The notes: a model not told the origin generated them from the letters alone. Positions 18,555 to 29,418 are shown, counted from the stretch's first letter. The stretch: DNA of 64,000 nt from Bicyclus anynana (GCF_947172395.1 NC_069098.1:3837001-3901000); one strand, 5' to 3'. Translations and numbers: made by a program.

Positions 18555-18745
18555 ATAAATATTATGAAGTATCAGAAGGCCTGAAAACTGTGTACCAGAC
18601 GGTGAATCCGAATCGCGCAGCAACTAACGAGGCACTTACAAAGATTTATAGAGACCGGTATAGCGAGCAAAAACTGTCGGTCCATTCGAACTAATGGACT
18701 GACTAATAATATGTGAAAAACTCGAAAACGGATGGGTTAAATGCC
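18555..18745 (+). repeat. Dispersed repeat D3, copy 1
   Basis: ACTAACGAGGCACTTACAAAG, then ATTTATAGAGA and GGACTGACTAATAATATGTG, match 30690-30870 (ACTAACGAGGTACTTACAGA, then GGACGGACTAATAATACGTG). A shared length of more than 120 bp suggests a transposon remnant, possibly LINE coding sequence; the class is unknown. Confidence 0.55.
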
Positions 18746-18932
18746 GGGGTACATTGTACCTAATTGTAGCAAATAAATGCCATCATCAATTTCCGTCACC
18801 AGCCGGAATTTATTGTCTGTCTAGAGATCAGTGCAGTGTCATGAGTGAAATTCATTTTGCTTGAATTAATTTGGTTTTAATAAGCGTTTTATTTGCTTGT
18901 AGTCCTTCGCCGTACAATTGTTTTATAACAAA

Positions 18933-19477
18933 CTAGCGGACGCCCGCGACTTCGTCCGCGTGGAATTCAGTTTTTCACAAATCCCGCGGAACCATGAATT
19001 TTTCCGGGATGAAAAGTAGCCTATGTGTTAATCCAGCGTAAAATCTATTTCCATTCCAAGCTTCAGCCAACTCGCTTCAGTACCCGCAGCGTAAAAGAGG
19101 AACAAACATACTTACATACTTACACACAAACTTTCGCCTTTATAATCTCAGACCAATTATTGTATAGGACCTGCCTCGCTAGACGTTACTTTTCTGTCAA
19201 AGTATATGATCAACGATCTAATGATATTACAAAAACTGTCTCTATTGAATCGATGTTAAATAGTTGTAATCGTGATCGTCGCTTAAAGAGCTCCGGAAAA
19301 ATACCCTTTTTGTGTAATTGAATTGTGTAAAAAACGGGCAAAAACTTCTAGTTTAGTTTAAGATATATACCAAATCTAAGCTCGTTTTCCTAAGAAAATG
19401 ACAGACAATTTTGTTCGTGACTATGAGTGCGATACAGGTCCTTCTATAATTGGTCTGAGTTTATAATATTAGTATGA
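18933..19477 (-). mobile_element. Hel-A split by a MITE
   Basis: Left end CTAGCGGACGCCCGCGACTT, ACAAATCCCGCGGAACC, GATGAAAAGTAGCC, GCCAACTCGCTTCAGTACC, then TTTCGCCTTTATAAT. The terminal ATTAGTATGA follows at 19468 after the inserted MITE. Confidence 0.75.
19147..19459. mobile_element. 313-bp MITE with 8-bp target duplication
   Basis: Termini CTCAGACCAATTAT and ATAATTGGTCTGAG are inverted repeats. GGACCTG/CAGGTCC extends the pairing after a small bulge. TTTATAAT lies immediately on both sides (19139-19146 and 19460-19467). An 8-bp duplication is typical of hAT-class elements, so it is probably mobilised by a hAT transposase (inference). No intact coding capacity; a 98-codon ORF runs across its left border. 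Confidence 0.88.
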
Positions 19478-19500
19478 TAGTGTGATACCAGTGTGTTGTA

Positions 19501-19532
19501 GTCTCTAGATGTCTCTAGAGGTATCTAGAGAC
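19501..19532. repeat. Short inverted repeat
   Basis: GTCTCTAGAT and ATCTAGAGAC flank 12 bases that themselves contain GTCTCTAGAG. Confidence 0.6.
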
Positions 19533-19555
19533 ATCCACTTCGAAATTGCGTCTAA

Positions 19556-19697
19556 TTTTTTTCCTTATAAGTTAGCCCTTGACTGCAATCTCACCTAATG
19601 GTAAGTGAAGCGGGCTAACTTGTTAGGAGGACGATGAAAATTCACACCCATTTCGGTTTCTACACGGCATCACACCGGAACGCTAAATCGCTTGAAG
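19556..19697 (-). mobile_element. SINE-A, 3' half
   Basis: CCTTATAAGTTAGCCCTTGA, CTGCAATCTCACCTAATGG, GGCTAACTTGTTAGGAGGAC, CACACCGGAACGCTAAATCG. The dispensable TGATGCAGTCTAAGATG part is deleted, and the copy ends before the tRNA-like head. Confidence 0.75.
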
Positions 19698-20141
19698 GTA
19701 CCGTCATAGTCGGAAAAATCCATTTTCAGCACTGATGTATTTTAGTTGACATGCTTTTTTTCAACCTGTACCACCAAGCAGTTAAATATTAAATCGGTTC
19801 ATAAATAACGGAGTTATGCAACGGTAAAGCAAAAAAACAAACAAGGAATTAAGAACCTCTTCCTTTTTGAAATCTATTAAAAAATTTAAATTAGGTAAAG
19901 GTTGAATAAAACTCTAGATCCATTAAAATCTCATTTCGTGTTATTAATTAGGACTTGAGAACCGAGTAGTTTCAATTTGTGCATTTAGAAATTGCTTTAA
20001 AAATGAATGAAAACGAAGCATTATTAAAAATATTTCTATGCGTGCATTCTACTTGAGTTCATTTTCAAGTGCTTAATTAATTTTTGTTGATCAATAGAAG
20101 ATCTCGAGAGAAAATTAATCTTAATAGCAACGTTCTCAATA
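19698..20141. other. Intergenic, no gene seen
   Basis: A GGTTCATAAATAACGGAGTT stretch near 19796 resembles repeats of Helitron-like type, too short to place. The remainder is AT-rich. Confidence 0.35.
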
Positions 20142-20351
20142 AAATCCACACTACTTTCAGTTTCTACACGACATCATACCGAAACGCTAAATCGCTTGGC
20201 GGTACCTCTTTACCGATAGAGTGGTAACTAGCCACAGCCGAAGCCTCCAGCCAGACCTGGACCAATTATCTTAATCTGACCAGCTGGGGATCGAACCCAA
20301 GACCACCGTTTTGTAAATCCACAGCGCATACCACTGCGCCACGGATCCCGT
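20142..20351 (-). mobile_element. SINE-A with tRNA-like head
   Basis: AAAATCCACACTACTTTCAG, ACACGACATCATACCGAAACG, GGGGATCGAACCCAAGACC, ACCACTGCGCCACGGATCCC. The distal 3' part is missing. Confidence 0.8.
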
Positions 20352-20718
20352 CAAAATAACACAAATCATCATCGTCAAATTACACGACCTGTAGGACCTA
20401 GTGACTTAGTTTGAGCTTTTATAAAGAGAAGATTACTAAATTGGAGTAGCAAAACATAATTAAAAACTAAAACTTATTTTTCATTCAAAATTAAACTTGG
20501 ACATTCATAATAGAAAAGGCATGTTAGCAAAGATCCTCATTAACAAGCCAAAACAAATAAAGGACTGAATGAAAACACTCTCCACCTAATACTGTGCTCG
20601 AGTTGTATATTACACTAGTTGGAGTAATTTTAACTTCAAAGGCATACTGTATGCTTACACAAATTTAGGTTACCGCAAACAAAATAATGCAGCAAAAGCT
20701 TTTGGAAATATACTCTTC
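20352..20718. other. Intergenic, no gene seen
   Basis: AT-rich, nothing recognisable. Confidence 0.4.
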
Positions 20719-20874
20719 ATTATCAACCTATATTCGGCTCACTGCTGAGCTCGTGTCTCCTCTCAGAACTAGAGGGGTTAGGCCAATTATAGTCCACCAC
20801 GCTGGCCCAATGCGGATTGACAGACATCACATACGCAGCGAATTAAGAAAATTCTCTAGTATTCTCTGGTTGAC
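20719..20874 (-). mobile_element. SINE-B, 3' half
   Basis: TTATCAACCTATATTCGGCT, CTGCTGAGCTCGTGTCTCC, CCACCACGCTGGCCCAATGC, then GAATTAAGAAAATTCTCTAG. The 5' half with the head is lost. Confidence 0.8.
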
Positions 20875-20969
20875 CAGCGATTCAACTTGCTCATCATAGC
20901 ATTAAATAACACTATCAACGTTCGAACTTTTTACTGATAATTCTTACTAAGAATTCCTCGAATACAAAT

Positions 20970-21025
20970 AGTCCGACCCAGGACTCGAATCCAGAACCTC
21001 GTGATCCAAAACCGCATGAACCCAT
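20970..21025 (-). mobile_element. tRNA-like SINE head, unclassified
   Basis: The minus strand contains GGATTCGAGTCCTGGGTCGG, a good B-box and T-arm, but no clear A-box. It may be the head of a fourth SINE family. Confidence 0.3.
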
Positions 21026-21255
21026 GAGATAGTTAATAATTACTTTATTTATTGCTAGAATAGCTTTTATTGTCAACGTAGTAGATTGACCTAAATTACT
21101 TTGTTGTCAGCGGAAGGCTTTGACGTTTGTATTTACGCCAATTTGCGTTGCGGTTGCAACTACTTTATATTGTTTACTACAACGATCTCTTTACTATGTA
21201 TTTTATTAGAACAAGAGCCTGTGATATATAGACCTTCTCTTTTTATTATTTTTTT

Positions 21256-21533
21256 ATTCTTTACAAGTTGGGCCTTGACTACAATCTCACCTGATGGTAA
21301 GTGATCTAAGATGGAAGCGGGCCAACTTGTTAGGAGTACGATGAAAATCCACACTCATTTCGGTTTCTACACGACATCGTACCGGAACGCTTGGCGGTAC
21401 GTCTTTGCCGGTAGGGCGGTAACTAACCACGGCCGAAGTTCCCCGCCAAACGGATCTGGACCATTTAAGAAAACCTCAATCGGCCCAGCCGTGGATTGAA
21501 CCCAGGACCGTCCGCCTTGTAAACCACCTTGGT
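21256..21533 (-). mobile_element. SINE-A, nearly complete
   Basis: TTTACAAGTTGGGCCTTGAC, CAATCTCACCTGATGG, ACTTGTTAGGAGTACGATG and GTGGATTGAACCCAGGACCG up to CTTGTAAACCACC. The acceptor end of the head is lost. Right of it, a GCCTGATGGTAAGCGATGGT stretch (to 21575) echoes the SINE-A tail. Confidence 0.8.
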
Positions 21534-21575
21534 TGCAATAATGCCTGATGGTAAGCGATGGTGCAACCTAAGTTA

Positions 21576-22148
21576 CCCCCGGTGACTTCGCTGAGGTCCC
21601 ATAAGAAGCCTTGGGACTTACAGTATCAGAAAAAAATCACATAAAGTCTATATCAGAACGAGCTTGCTAGAATGTGTCTAGGCATTTAACACTTCATCAT
21701 TTATAGAATTATTTTTCCCTAAGAGATTATCAAGGATAGTTTCAAAACATCCACTGTTACATTAAAGTTTTCTTACTTAACTACAACGTTTTACTTTCTT
21801 TTACATTAGAATTTTCGTCATAACCTGTAAATATTCTCTTAGACTTTTTACTTGTAATTTGAAACATTTAAGAATGTAGGCCAAAAGCGAGCCTTTTACA
21901 ACCTTTGAAAAGTTCCTTCCGGAAAATGGAGAGTATTTCCTGTTTTTAATTTTGTACATCGTTACCAAAATGATGTTATAAAAATTCTGCTATCAATTAT
22001 TAATTTGCATTTTCTTTTAAATATTTGTGTCCTAATAAAAAATCTTACTTCGCAAGTAATTTGATCTGATCAAAGGCATACTCAAACAATATTAAAGACA
22101 CAGAATGCCAATTTATTTATTTACACTGACAATGAATAAGTTTCTATT
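21576..22148. other. Intergenic, no gene seen
   Basis: AT-rich, nothing recognisable. Confidence 0.4.
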
Positions 22149-22342
22149 ATATCATCATGATCATCTCTCTCACAGAATCTTTTCTTAGATTGAGAGAGGT
22201 TAGGCTAATAGTCCACCAAACTAGCCCAATATGGACAGGTAGACTTCACACATGTAGAGAATCAAGAAAATTCTCAAGTATGCAGGTTTCCTCCCAATGT
22301 TTTTCCTTCACAGTTTGAGATACGTGATATTTAAATGCATTT
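22149..22342 (-). mobile_element. SINE-B, 3' two thirds
   Basis: ATCATGATCATCTCTCTCAC, GAGAGAGGTTAGGCTAATAG, CCAATATGGACAGGTAGAC, GTATGCAGGTTTCCTCCCAA and TTTGAGATACGTGATATTTA. The head is missing. Confidence 0.8.
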
Positions 22343-22480
22343 TTTCTATTATACATATATGGTTTCATTTTACCCATACCTCTGAAAGTTTCGACGTAAA
22401 ACACTAAATCACTTGACATCCTTTCCTGGTTTCTGTAAACATTACGCGCCTTCAAGCAAAGTACATTTGGCATGTAGTCT

Positions 22481-23075
22481 TATAGACTACAAGCCCTTGA
22501 ACAAAAATTACCTGTGAAATGAACAAACGTGAATAACGCTTAGAAGGCTGTTACTATATCAGAAAATAACTCTGAGCACTATGCCGTCATTTCTGAGCGG
22601 TACAGGTGAGTACGCGAGTGAATGGAATTTCTCAGGTACAAATGATGAATTACGACTAATTATAACTGTACGGCTTTGGTATAGTGTTAAAAATTATTAA
22701 AAATAAATGTGAAAATCCTAGTGCCGTACTAAAATGGTGGTCCCGGAAGTCAGAGCAAACTTTTAACTAGACAATTGCGGAAGCAAAATAGGTCATTTAT
22801 TACTGTACGGCATTTGTGCAATTCGTTTTGTACACATACACAGATACCTTGTTATATCTACTGTGCAGATACTTCACCCGTAAACGCCATACATTTTTCC
22901 AGCGCAGGAGTCGAAAGATAAGAGTCGCAAGCCTCACTCTTCGCTCGCGTACTCACCTGTACCGCTCAGAAATGACGGCATAGTGCTCAGAGTTATTTTC
23001 TGATATAGTAACAGCCTCGTTATTCATGTTGGTTCATTTCACATGTAATTATTGTTCAAGGGCTTGTAGTCTATA
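22481..23075. mobile_element. 595-bp element with about 135-bp terminal inverted repeats
   Basis: The left arm 22481-22620 (TATAGACTACAAGCCCTTGA ... GGTACAGGTGAGTACGCGAG) is repeated in reverse at about 22942-23075 (CGCTCGCGTACTCACCTGTA ... TCAAGGGCTTGTAGTCTATA). The arms differ by a few substitutions and one small indel. The central 320 bp are non-coding. Length and lack of ORF indicate a non-autonomous DNA transposon with very long TIRs. The superfamily is undetermined; flanking duplication is not clear. Confidence 0.85.
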
Positions 23076-23510
23076 TCCCTTATTCACACGACAGCGTTTT
23101 TTTCGAGCAGTGTTGCACTTTCAATTTTGGGCGTTGGAAATAGACCTTCATTTAACTTCATGCCAATTTGAACCCTTTTTTACGTCCGTTAAAATACTCT
23201 CGTGTAAATGAGGGCTTACCAGTAGGAAGAATCATTTGACTTTGACAAGATTATTATAGTAGTGCATCACAGTCATGTATAGATGTATCTTTATGCAAAT
23301 CGTGGTATGTTGGTCCATAATAAACAACAGCCTATCAGTAAATGCTATGCTAATGCATGCAATGCCTAACCACCGCAGCCGTAGTGGCCACTAGTTAAGC
23401 GATCAATACACGCCAGTATCGAGAGTAATGTATTCACACTTGACGGGAAGTGATTCAGGCCTAAAGAGAGATATTTAGCAAACGATACGTCAAATTGCGA
23501 TAAGCGTACC
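23076..23510. other. Intergenic with a D2 repeat
   Basis: 23326-23365 (CCTATCAGTAAATGCTATGC, TAATGCATGCAATGC) is a D2 copy. No gene is seen. Confidence 0.4.
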
Positions 23511-23809
23511 GAATTGCGAAGCTGAAGCTCGACGAGTTGCGAAGCTGAAGTGGCATTGGACGGAGCACATAGTTCAAAGAGCCGATGGACGTTGGGGTCC
23601 CAAGGTGCTGGAATGGCGACCCCGCACTAGTAAGCGCAGTGTTGGTCGACCCCCCACCAGGTGGACTGACGACATCAACAATCAAGCGAGTCGCAGGGAT
23701 TCGCTGGATGCAGGTGGCTCAGTATCGTGATGTTTGGAAGTCCCTACAAAAGGCCAATGTCCTGCAATGAACGTCCATCGGCTGATATGATGATACTGAT
23801 GATGATACC
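23511..23809 (+). mobile_element. RTE-like LINE 3' fragment
   Basis: GAATTGCGAAGCTGAAG occurs twice in tandem at the left edge, then RADGRWGPKVLEWRP, RSVGRPPPRWTDDI, an insertion of CAACAAT, and KRVAGIRWMQVAQYRDVWKS. Ends in GATGATACTGATGATGA. Confidence 0.85.
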
Positions 23810-23888
23810 GAATTGAAATCATAATTACATTTGAATTTTCAAAGGAAAGGTTAGGTTCTTAAGCCTTCCAATTTAGAATTACTAATTA

Positions 23889-24030
23889 TCAGCCGATGGA
23901 CATCCACTGCTGAAAATATGCCTCTTTTAAGGACTTCCAATCAACACGGTTTTAGCTGTTTGAATCCAGAGGCTCCTTGGAACCCCTAGATATCCTCCAT
24001 TGGTTCACCTAGTGGGGGTTCGACCACATA
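23889..24030 (-). mobile_element. RTE-like LINE 3' fragment, diverged
   Basis: CAGCCGATGGACATCCACTG, CTTTTAAGGACTTCCAATCA, GTTCACCTAGTGGGGGTTCG. It lies tail to tail with the preceding copy. Confidence 0.65.
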
Positions 24031-24140
24031 TCAATACATTATAAGCATAAAACGTATTTATTAAAAACTTTTACTGACCAATTTTTGATACTAGTTCCTT
24101 AAAATATCTGTTAATTATTTTAATTATTATTTTTTACTTT

Positions 24141-24245
24141 CATCATCATCACCATCATTAATATCTCTCTTGTATGGACATACAAACAAAACGGTCTCGA
24201 GCCGCCAGCATCCATACAACCCAATTGATGTCCTCGGTCAACCAG
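24141..24245 (-). mobile_element. RTE-like LINE 3' fragment, second subfamily
   Basis: CATCATCATCACCATCATTA, ATCTCTCTTGTATGGACATA, AACGGTCTCGAGCCGCCAGC, TTGATGTCCTCGGTC. The GGTCTCGAGCC(A/G)CCAGCATC segment is shared with 36830-36855 and, in reverse, with 50018-50032, defining a subfamily. Confidence 0.65.
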
Positions 24246-24287
24246 TCATTTGTCACCCGATTGATGTCAGACAGTTTAATAGTTTTT

Positions 24288-24515
24288 GACGTGACAACGT
24301 CTTATAATTCAATGGAACCGGCTGCACACTCGAAAAATATGACGTCATGCGTCGTTCCCTCGCTCTAGGGTTGCCAACTTTTTTTACAAAAAATAAAAAA
24401 TATTCTGGTCTCTGATGATTACTAAACAGTATTTTCTTTTGAAAAACGCAACCATTTCATTAGTATTTTCTTAGGACGTTGTCACGTTCAACTATCGTCA
24501 GTTAACCGAATTTAC
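24288..24515. mobile_element. GACGTGACAACGTC MITE, copy 1
   Basis: The left GACGTGACAACGTC and right GACGTTGTCACG ends (24475-24486) are inverted. The interior reads GACGTCATGCGTCGTTCCCT and GGGTTGCCAACTTTTTTTAC. It aligns along its length with 44068-44310 in the same orientation, extending to a TTTACAGACAAC end. Confidence 0.75.
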
Positions 24516-25407
24516 AGACAACCGTTTTTATTTCTTTTTAGTTTAACATTATGTAATAATTCTTTATTAAAAATATATTAACTATACATTGTAATAAAAC
24601 CTAACTTTTGTAGTTGGTATAGTTAGTTAGGTATAGTTTCGTAGTTAGTATTTACTACAAGTATCTTTAAATTAACTATGCAAAATGTTGTAGGATATAA
24701 ATTAGTAGTAGGATAATATGTAGTAATATCTACTTCTACACGAAAAGTGTATGATGTCCATAAGTTTCAATCTGATGCATGTAATTAAAAAAAGTATAAA
24801 AAATGTTTTCAAAATCATTACACGACTATCTATCAATTGCAAAGTTTTTATTTATAAAGCTTTTAAGCTAAGCTACTTAATTCAGCGGTAGCAACTAATG
24901 GCGCATTTCTTAACTCGACTTTATGGAAAACGTCGGAATGTAAATTAGTTAATCCCCCCTGAAGTTGAGGAAGTTAAAACTTTTCCTAATTAAATACCCT
25001 AACTAAATTCACTCTTATTTACTTTATGTTAAGAAACTCATTAATATACTTAATTAAAATTAATTTTATACTTTTAATATTACTTTAATTAAAACAATTA
25101 TGCTTCAGAAAGTAGATTTCGCTTTATTTTAATCAAAAACAATTAAATGTCTTTTCTTTGAGTAATTATTTTTATTCGGAGAAAACTCTGTGTGGAGATT
25201 GAAATTAAGGAAATGACTGAGGAAAGTTGGAATTTAATAAGATTAGAGATTAAGAGATCCATTAAAATCATCCCCCTAATACGATGCCATGATAACATTT
25301 TCAAATAAATTTCAATGTAATATTTTTATTATTAACTAACTGATAGCCGCGACTTAGTCTGCATGGATTTTTCATAATATAAATAATTATAATATCAAAA
25401 TACTTGG
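24516..25407. other. AT-rich intergenic, no gene seen
   Basis: Nearly 900 bp of AT-rich sequence. Only a decayed Hel-A end (GATAGCCGCGACTTAGTCTG, near 25342) is recognisable. Confidence 0.4.
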
Positions 25408-25614
25408 ACCTTGCTTGAGATTACCGCCATGTGGAATGTTGAGTCAACTGTTATTGTTCCGATGGTTGTTTCAGTCAATGGTCATATAGCGAAAAACTTC
25501 GACCAACATCTTAAGAAGCTTTCACTTAACTGTTGGATCTAGAGTCGCATACAGAAGGCAGTGATTCTTGAGACGGCGCGTATTGTGAGGAGGTTCCTCA
25601 CTCTGGAGCCCTGA
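25408..25614 (+). pseudogene. LINE C-terminal remnant
   Basis: A frame of 68 codons reads TLLEITAMWNVESTVIVPMV, VSVNGHIAKNFDQHLKKLSL, then one in-frame stop, then SRIQKAVILETARIVRRFLT. The MW-x-V...VPIVV...G.I.K.....QKAVILETARIVRRFL pattern is the conserved carboxyl tail of non-LTR retrotransposon polyproteins. A shorter relic of the same tail lies at 26155-26212. Confidence 0.65.
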
Positions 25615-25884
25615 CCACCGGTTGCTTGGGCACTCAAATGTCCCGCACCGGGAAGGTTAATTTTTTAAAAAAAATTTGTAGTGTTTTATATTATATTTTT
25701 AGATTAAAAAAAATTAAAAAAAAAGATAAATAAATAAATGAGAGAAAAACAAATTATAATATAAACAAATGACTGGTTAACATATTAGAGAAACTACTAA
25801 TTTCTTGATGTCCTCGGACAATAATTATTAGTTTTAGTTAAGTCTTATCATGTAACATTTACTTTTAATTTGGTTAAGTTATGG

Positions 25885-26102
25885 CGTTATGTGAATACGC
25901 ATTTCCATGGTGTCACCTGGATCAAGGTCTTCAGCTGAAAATCAGCGCTGTGCGTCCTATATTTGCTTGATATATTCAGTACAATGCTGAGCTTAATCCT
26001 TTCTTAAGGTTGTGCCTAATATAAAATTAAGTTGTTAAGTAAATATGATGGTTGTAAAGTTTGGCACAATTCTGGAATAAATGTTTTTTCTTTCTTTCTT
26101 TC
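25885..26102 (+). mobile_element. LINE-T 3' UTR with (TTTC)n tail
   Basis: AGCTGAAAATCAGCGCTGTG, CAATGCTGAGCTTAATCC, AAGGTTGTGCC and GGAATAAATG, then TTCTTTCTTTC. The same order occurs at the end of the longer copy 42595-43590, so this is a strongly 5'-truncated LINE-T. Confidence 0.7.
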
Positions 26103-27451
26103 AATATTTAGCCCGCAAAAGGAAATTAATCAACACCTTGCTGACTAGATTACGAAGACGAAGGCAGTAATCCTTGAGACGGCTTGTTTTGTAAGGTTCT
26201 CTGTAAGTGACTCTTACTATTGAGCTGTTGAGTTATAGACTATTTTAAGATTATTTTAAAATGATAATGGTAGGGACCAATTTATTGATGGCCTCTCATT
26301 ATTTTTAACATCAATTGATGGTTACAGACTAACGTCATCATTCTATACCCACCAACCAATACTGGAGCTGAGTAATGGGTCTACGCTTCACATGTAAGGA
26401 GGAAGGTCGGTCGGAGGCAAGGCCTATCTCTAATAGGCTGATAATGGTAATATAAATGTATTTTAGAAAACCAATTCTAAATATCAATGTATTCTATTAG
26501 TACTAAAATCCCAAATGTGTTTATTTTGATTAGGGAACCATCTATCGTGAAAACTCAACCCCTATAAGAGTAAACCTAACATTTACCTAAATAGACGTGA
26601 AATTCTGGTAGACATATAAAATAGGATAGACGCTACGAATTTGTTATATTACAGGGTGAAATTTTGAAACGGACGTTAAAGCAACAATTAGTATTTAAAA
26701 ATATTCACAAAGCGCCATTACAGTTATTAATGTGTTTTTGTTTAAAGTTTAGTGAGTTAGTAACTCATTCGAATTATTCAGCTTTGCAATATCTTTGTTA
26801 TTTATTTTCTAAAATTCATAAATCAATTGTTGGTGTCGGTAAACACTGTTAATAAAAAATTAAAAAAACCTCTATCTCAGACTGTTAAATTAAATATTTA
26901 CTTACCGGTGTCAAAAATTCACTACTTACTTAATCGTAACTCATAGACTAATAATACAACACTCATAGACTAGTAATACACAATTAAAAAACTCGGATTT
27001 TTAAAATGAACTTTACATTCTATCTTCTATGAAAATAAATTTTCTAAAAATCAGTGCGGGTAAACACTGTTAATAAAAATAAATAAAAAAAATCTAATAA
27101 AAATCCTATCTGAAACTGTTAATGGTAACGGATATTTATGACCCGTCTCAAAAACTCACCCCGTGTACAAAAAACCGTAACAAATGGATATTGGAAAAAC
27201 TCAGCGTGCGAGTAATTCATAACACAAGTATACGCCTCGCGCATCTGCGTCGAGATAAATTTTATATGATCACATAACAATAATGTGCTGAAAGTGTACG
27301 ATATTTACTACTTAAGTAGAGCGGCTATTGGAAACATTTTTGTATCAAATTCTAACTTGGAAGATATTTTTTGATTTAATATTTGACATACATCTTTTTA
27401 TTATAACCAATTTTCCCCTGCAATTAGTCGTAAGGGTGAGTCATGAACCAA
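26103..27451. other. Intergenic with a local duplication
   Basis: 26155-26212 is a LINE C-terminal relic. Segments near 26838-26930 and 27058-27170 are imperfect direct repeats offset by 221 bp (GGTAAACACTGTTAATAAAA and ATATTTA...GTCTCAAAAACTCAC-like blocks). A 62-codon ORF at 26664-26852 looks fortuitous. Confidence 0.4.
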
Positions 27452-27800
27452 CGAACGAAGCAGACAGTAGTTGGCCTAATAACAGGCCACTGTCAGCTAA
27501 ATAAACATCTTTCAATTCTAGGTATGACTGACAGTCCTCTGTGCAGTGTCTGTATGTAGGAAAATGAGACATCGCTACAGGTTATGCTCAATTGCAGAGG
27601 CGTAACGGAACAACGAACAGCCTGCATTGGTTCCTCAGAGAAACTCCATGACGCTATCGGCAACCTGGACAGCCTGATAAGCTTCTGGAGCGAACTCGGC
27701 TGGATGGAGTGAATCCAGCGGGGAACTACATCGAAGGACCCACGTACAACGGCTAATCACATAGCTAAGTGCGGAAACAGCCCGGAAGAAGAAAAAGAAG
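27452..27800 (+). pseudogene. LINE C-terminal remnant with CCHC-like motif
   Basis: The frame 27452-27712 reads RTKQTVVGLITGHCQLNKHL, SILGMTDSPLCSVCM, one stop, ENETSLQVMLNCRGVTEQR and ISFWSELGWME before the terminal stop. GLLTGHC, a CxxC...C knuckle and a final SELGWME are typical of R1/I-type LINE ORF2 carboxyl ends. The rest, to 27800, is its 3' UTR ending in GAAGAAGAAAAAGAAG. Confidence 0.7.
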
Positions 27801-28634
27801 GTCATGATAACGATTGTCCAATTCAATAATGACCTCTCGGTGTTGAATGCAGCAGTGCAACCGTGGAGCTATTAAAGGTTCAACTAACCTTACCCTTTTA
27901 CCCTTTCAGCGACCGTGTTCCTTACGTACACCGTGGGTATCTTTTACGTCGCGCGTCTCAGAAAGTATGTACCACTGTACGCTGCATCTCCGCGTACTAT
28001 CTGCTGTGATTTCAGTCAAGTGCCATGAAAAAATAGCCTATCGTACGTTAAAAATACCACTGTGCAGTGTGCACTGCCATCACCTATAGTCCAGACTGTA
28101 TTTTCAATCAAAGTCAAAAAAGTCGAGTAAAAAAAACTTAAAACTGTAATTTACTGTAATATATATTTACTGTAATATACTACAATTAACTGCAATCACA
28201 AGTACTGTGATGAACCGTAGTTTATACAATTACATTTAACTTCATGCACAAAGTTGGCAGAGCTTATACGACATTTTTCTAGGATGTCCTGAAAAAGTGT
28301 TGCTCGGTTTAATGCACGTGACGTAAAGTGGTGTTTTTCTACCTTCAACTATTCAAAAATGAATCTAAAACTTTGTCTTATCTATCACTACAATGATTAA
28401 ATATCTACGTTCGCAAACTTTTTGAAATGAAGAGGATTGTGGTCGAATCGGCTTCCGTTCATAAAGCTTTTTATGGGAAACACGGATTTTATTGCGTTTT
28501 TAAATTTATTTGGTGAGAGATTTTCAGATTGTATGTTTATACGAATAGTTTTGATAAATGTAGTGATAACATAGTAACTTTTAGTAATTTTTTTTCCCTC
28601 GAACGTAAAAAAGAGTATTTTAAGCTTAAAGTGT
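27801..28634. other. Intergenic, no gene seen
   Basis: No recognised repeat. ACTGTAATTTACTGTAATAT recurs a few times around 28142-28190. An 80-codon ORF at 27847-28089 is not supported. Confidence 0.4.
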
Positions 28635-28730
28635 ATTTCCGTTAGTGTTTCTTTGTGTGTCGCATCTCAGCTTTTGAACGATTAAACCGATTATGATGCG
28701 ATTTTTTTATTTGAAAGTTGATGTGATCGA
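28635..28730 (+). mobile_element. Short Helitron-like fragment
   Basis: ATTTCCGTTAGTGTTTCTTT, GTCGCATCTCAGCTTTTGAA and AACCGATTATGATGCGAT resemble the internal region of lepidopteran Helitron-like repeats. Both ends are missing. Confidence 0.35.
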
Positions 28731-28757
28731 CATTATCATTAGCTATAATACATATAA

Positions 28758-29261
28758 CTAGCAGACGCCCGCGACTCCATTTGCGTGAAAAGTTTTTTAC
28801 AAATCACGCGGGAACCACAGATTTTTCCGGCATAAATAGTAGCCTATGTTCTGCTCCAAGGACTAATTTATGTCTATGCTAAATTTCACCTAAATCAGTT
28901 CCGTGATGTAGCTGTGAAAGGTATTTTTTTTAATTTTTTTTCTTTACAAGTTAGCCCTTGACTACAATCTCACCTGATGGTAAGTGATGATGCAGTCTAA
29001 GATGGAAGCGGGCTAACTTGTTAGGAAGAGGATGAAAATCCACACCCCTTTCGGTTTTTACACGGCATCGTACCGGAACGCTAAATCGCCTGGCGGTACG
29101 TCTTTGCCGGTAGGGTAGTAACTAGCCACGGCCGAAGCCTCCCACCAGCCAGACCTGGAAAAATTAAGAAAATCTCAACGTGCCCAGCCGGGGATCGAAC
29201 CCAGGACCTCTATATAACATACAGACAGACAGACTTACTTTGTCATTAATAATATTATGGA
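28758..29261 (-). mobile_element. Hel-A split by SINE-A
   Basis: CTAGCAGACGCCCGCGACTC, AAATCACGCGGGAACCACAG, CACCTAAATCAGTTCCGTGA on the left. CATACAGACAGACAGACTTA and AATAATATTATGGA on the right of the SINE. Confidence 0.75.
28923..29213 (-). mobile_element. SINE-A nested in Hel-A
   Basis: A poly-T tail region, ACAAGTTAGCCCTTGACTAC, the full body, and the T-arm part of the head (GGGGATCGAACCCAGGACCT). It is truncated in the middle of the tRNA-like head. Confidence 0.85.
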
Positions 29262-29418
29262 TTATGGATAGAGATGCCGTAAACAAATCCGAAATTTTCG
29301 AGGTTCTTCCACTAAATATCATTTACTAATATTTATATTTAATTGAAATATTTATTAGTGAATGCCATAATGAAAACAGCGTTGAGAATAAACAGAAACC
29401 CAGATTTGTATACCTACA

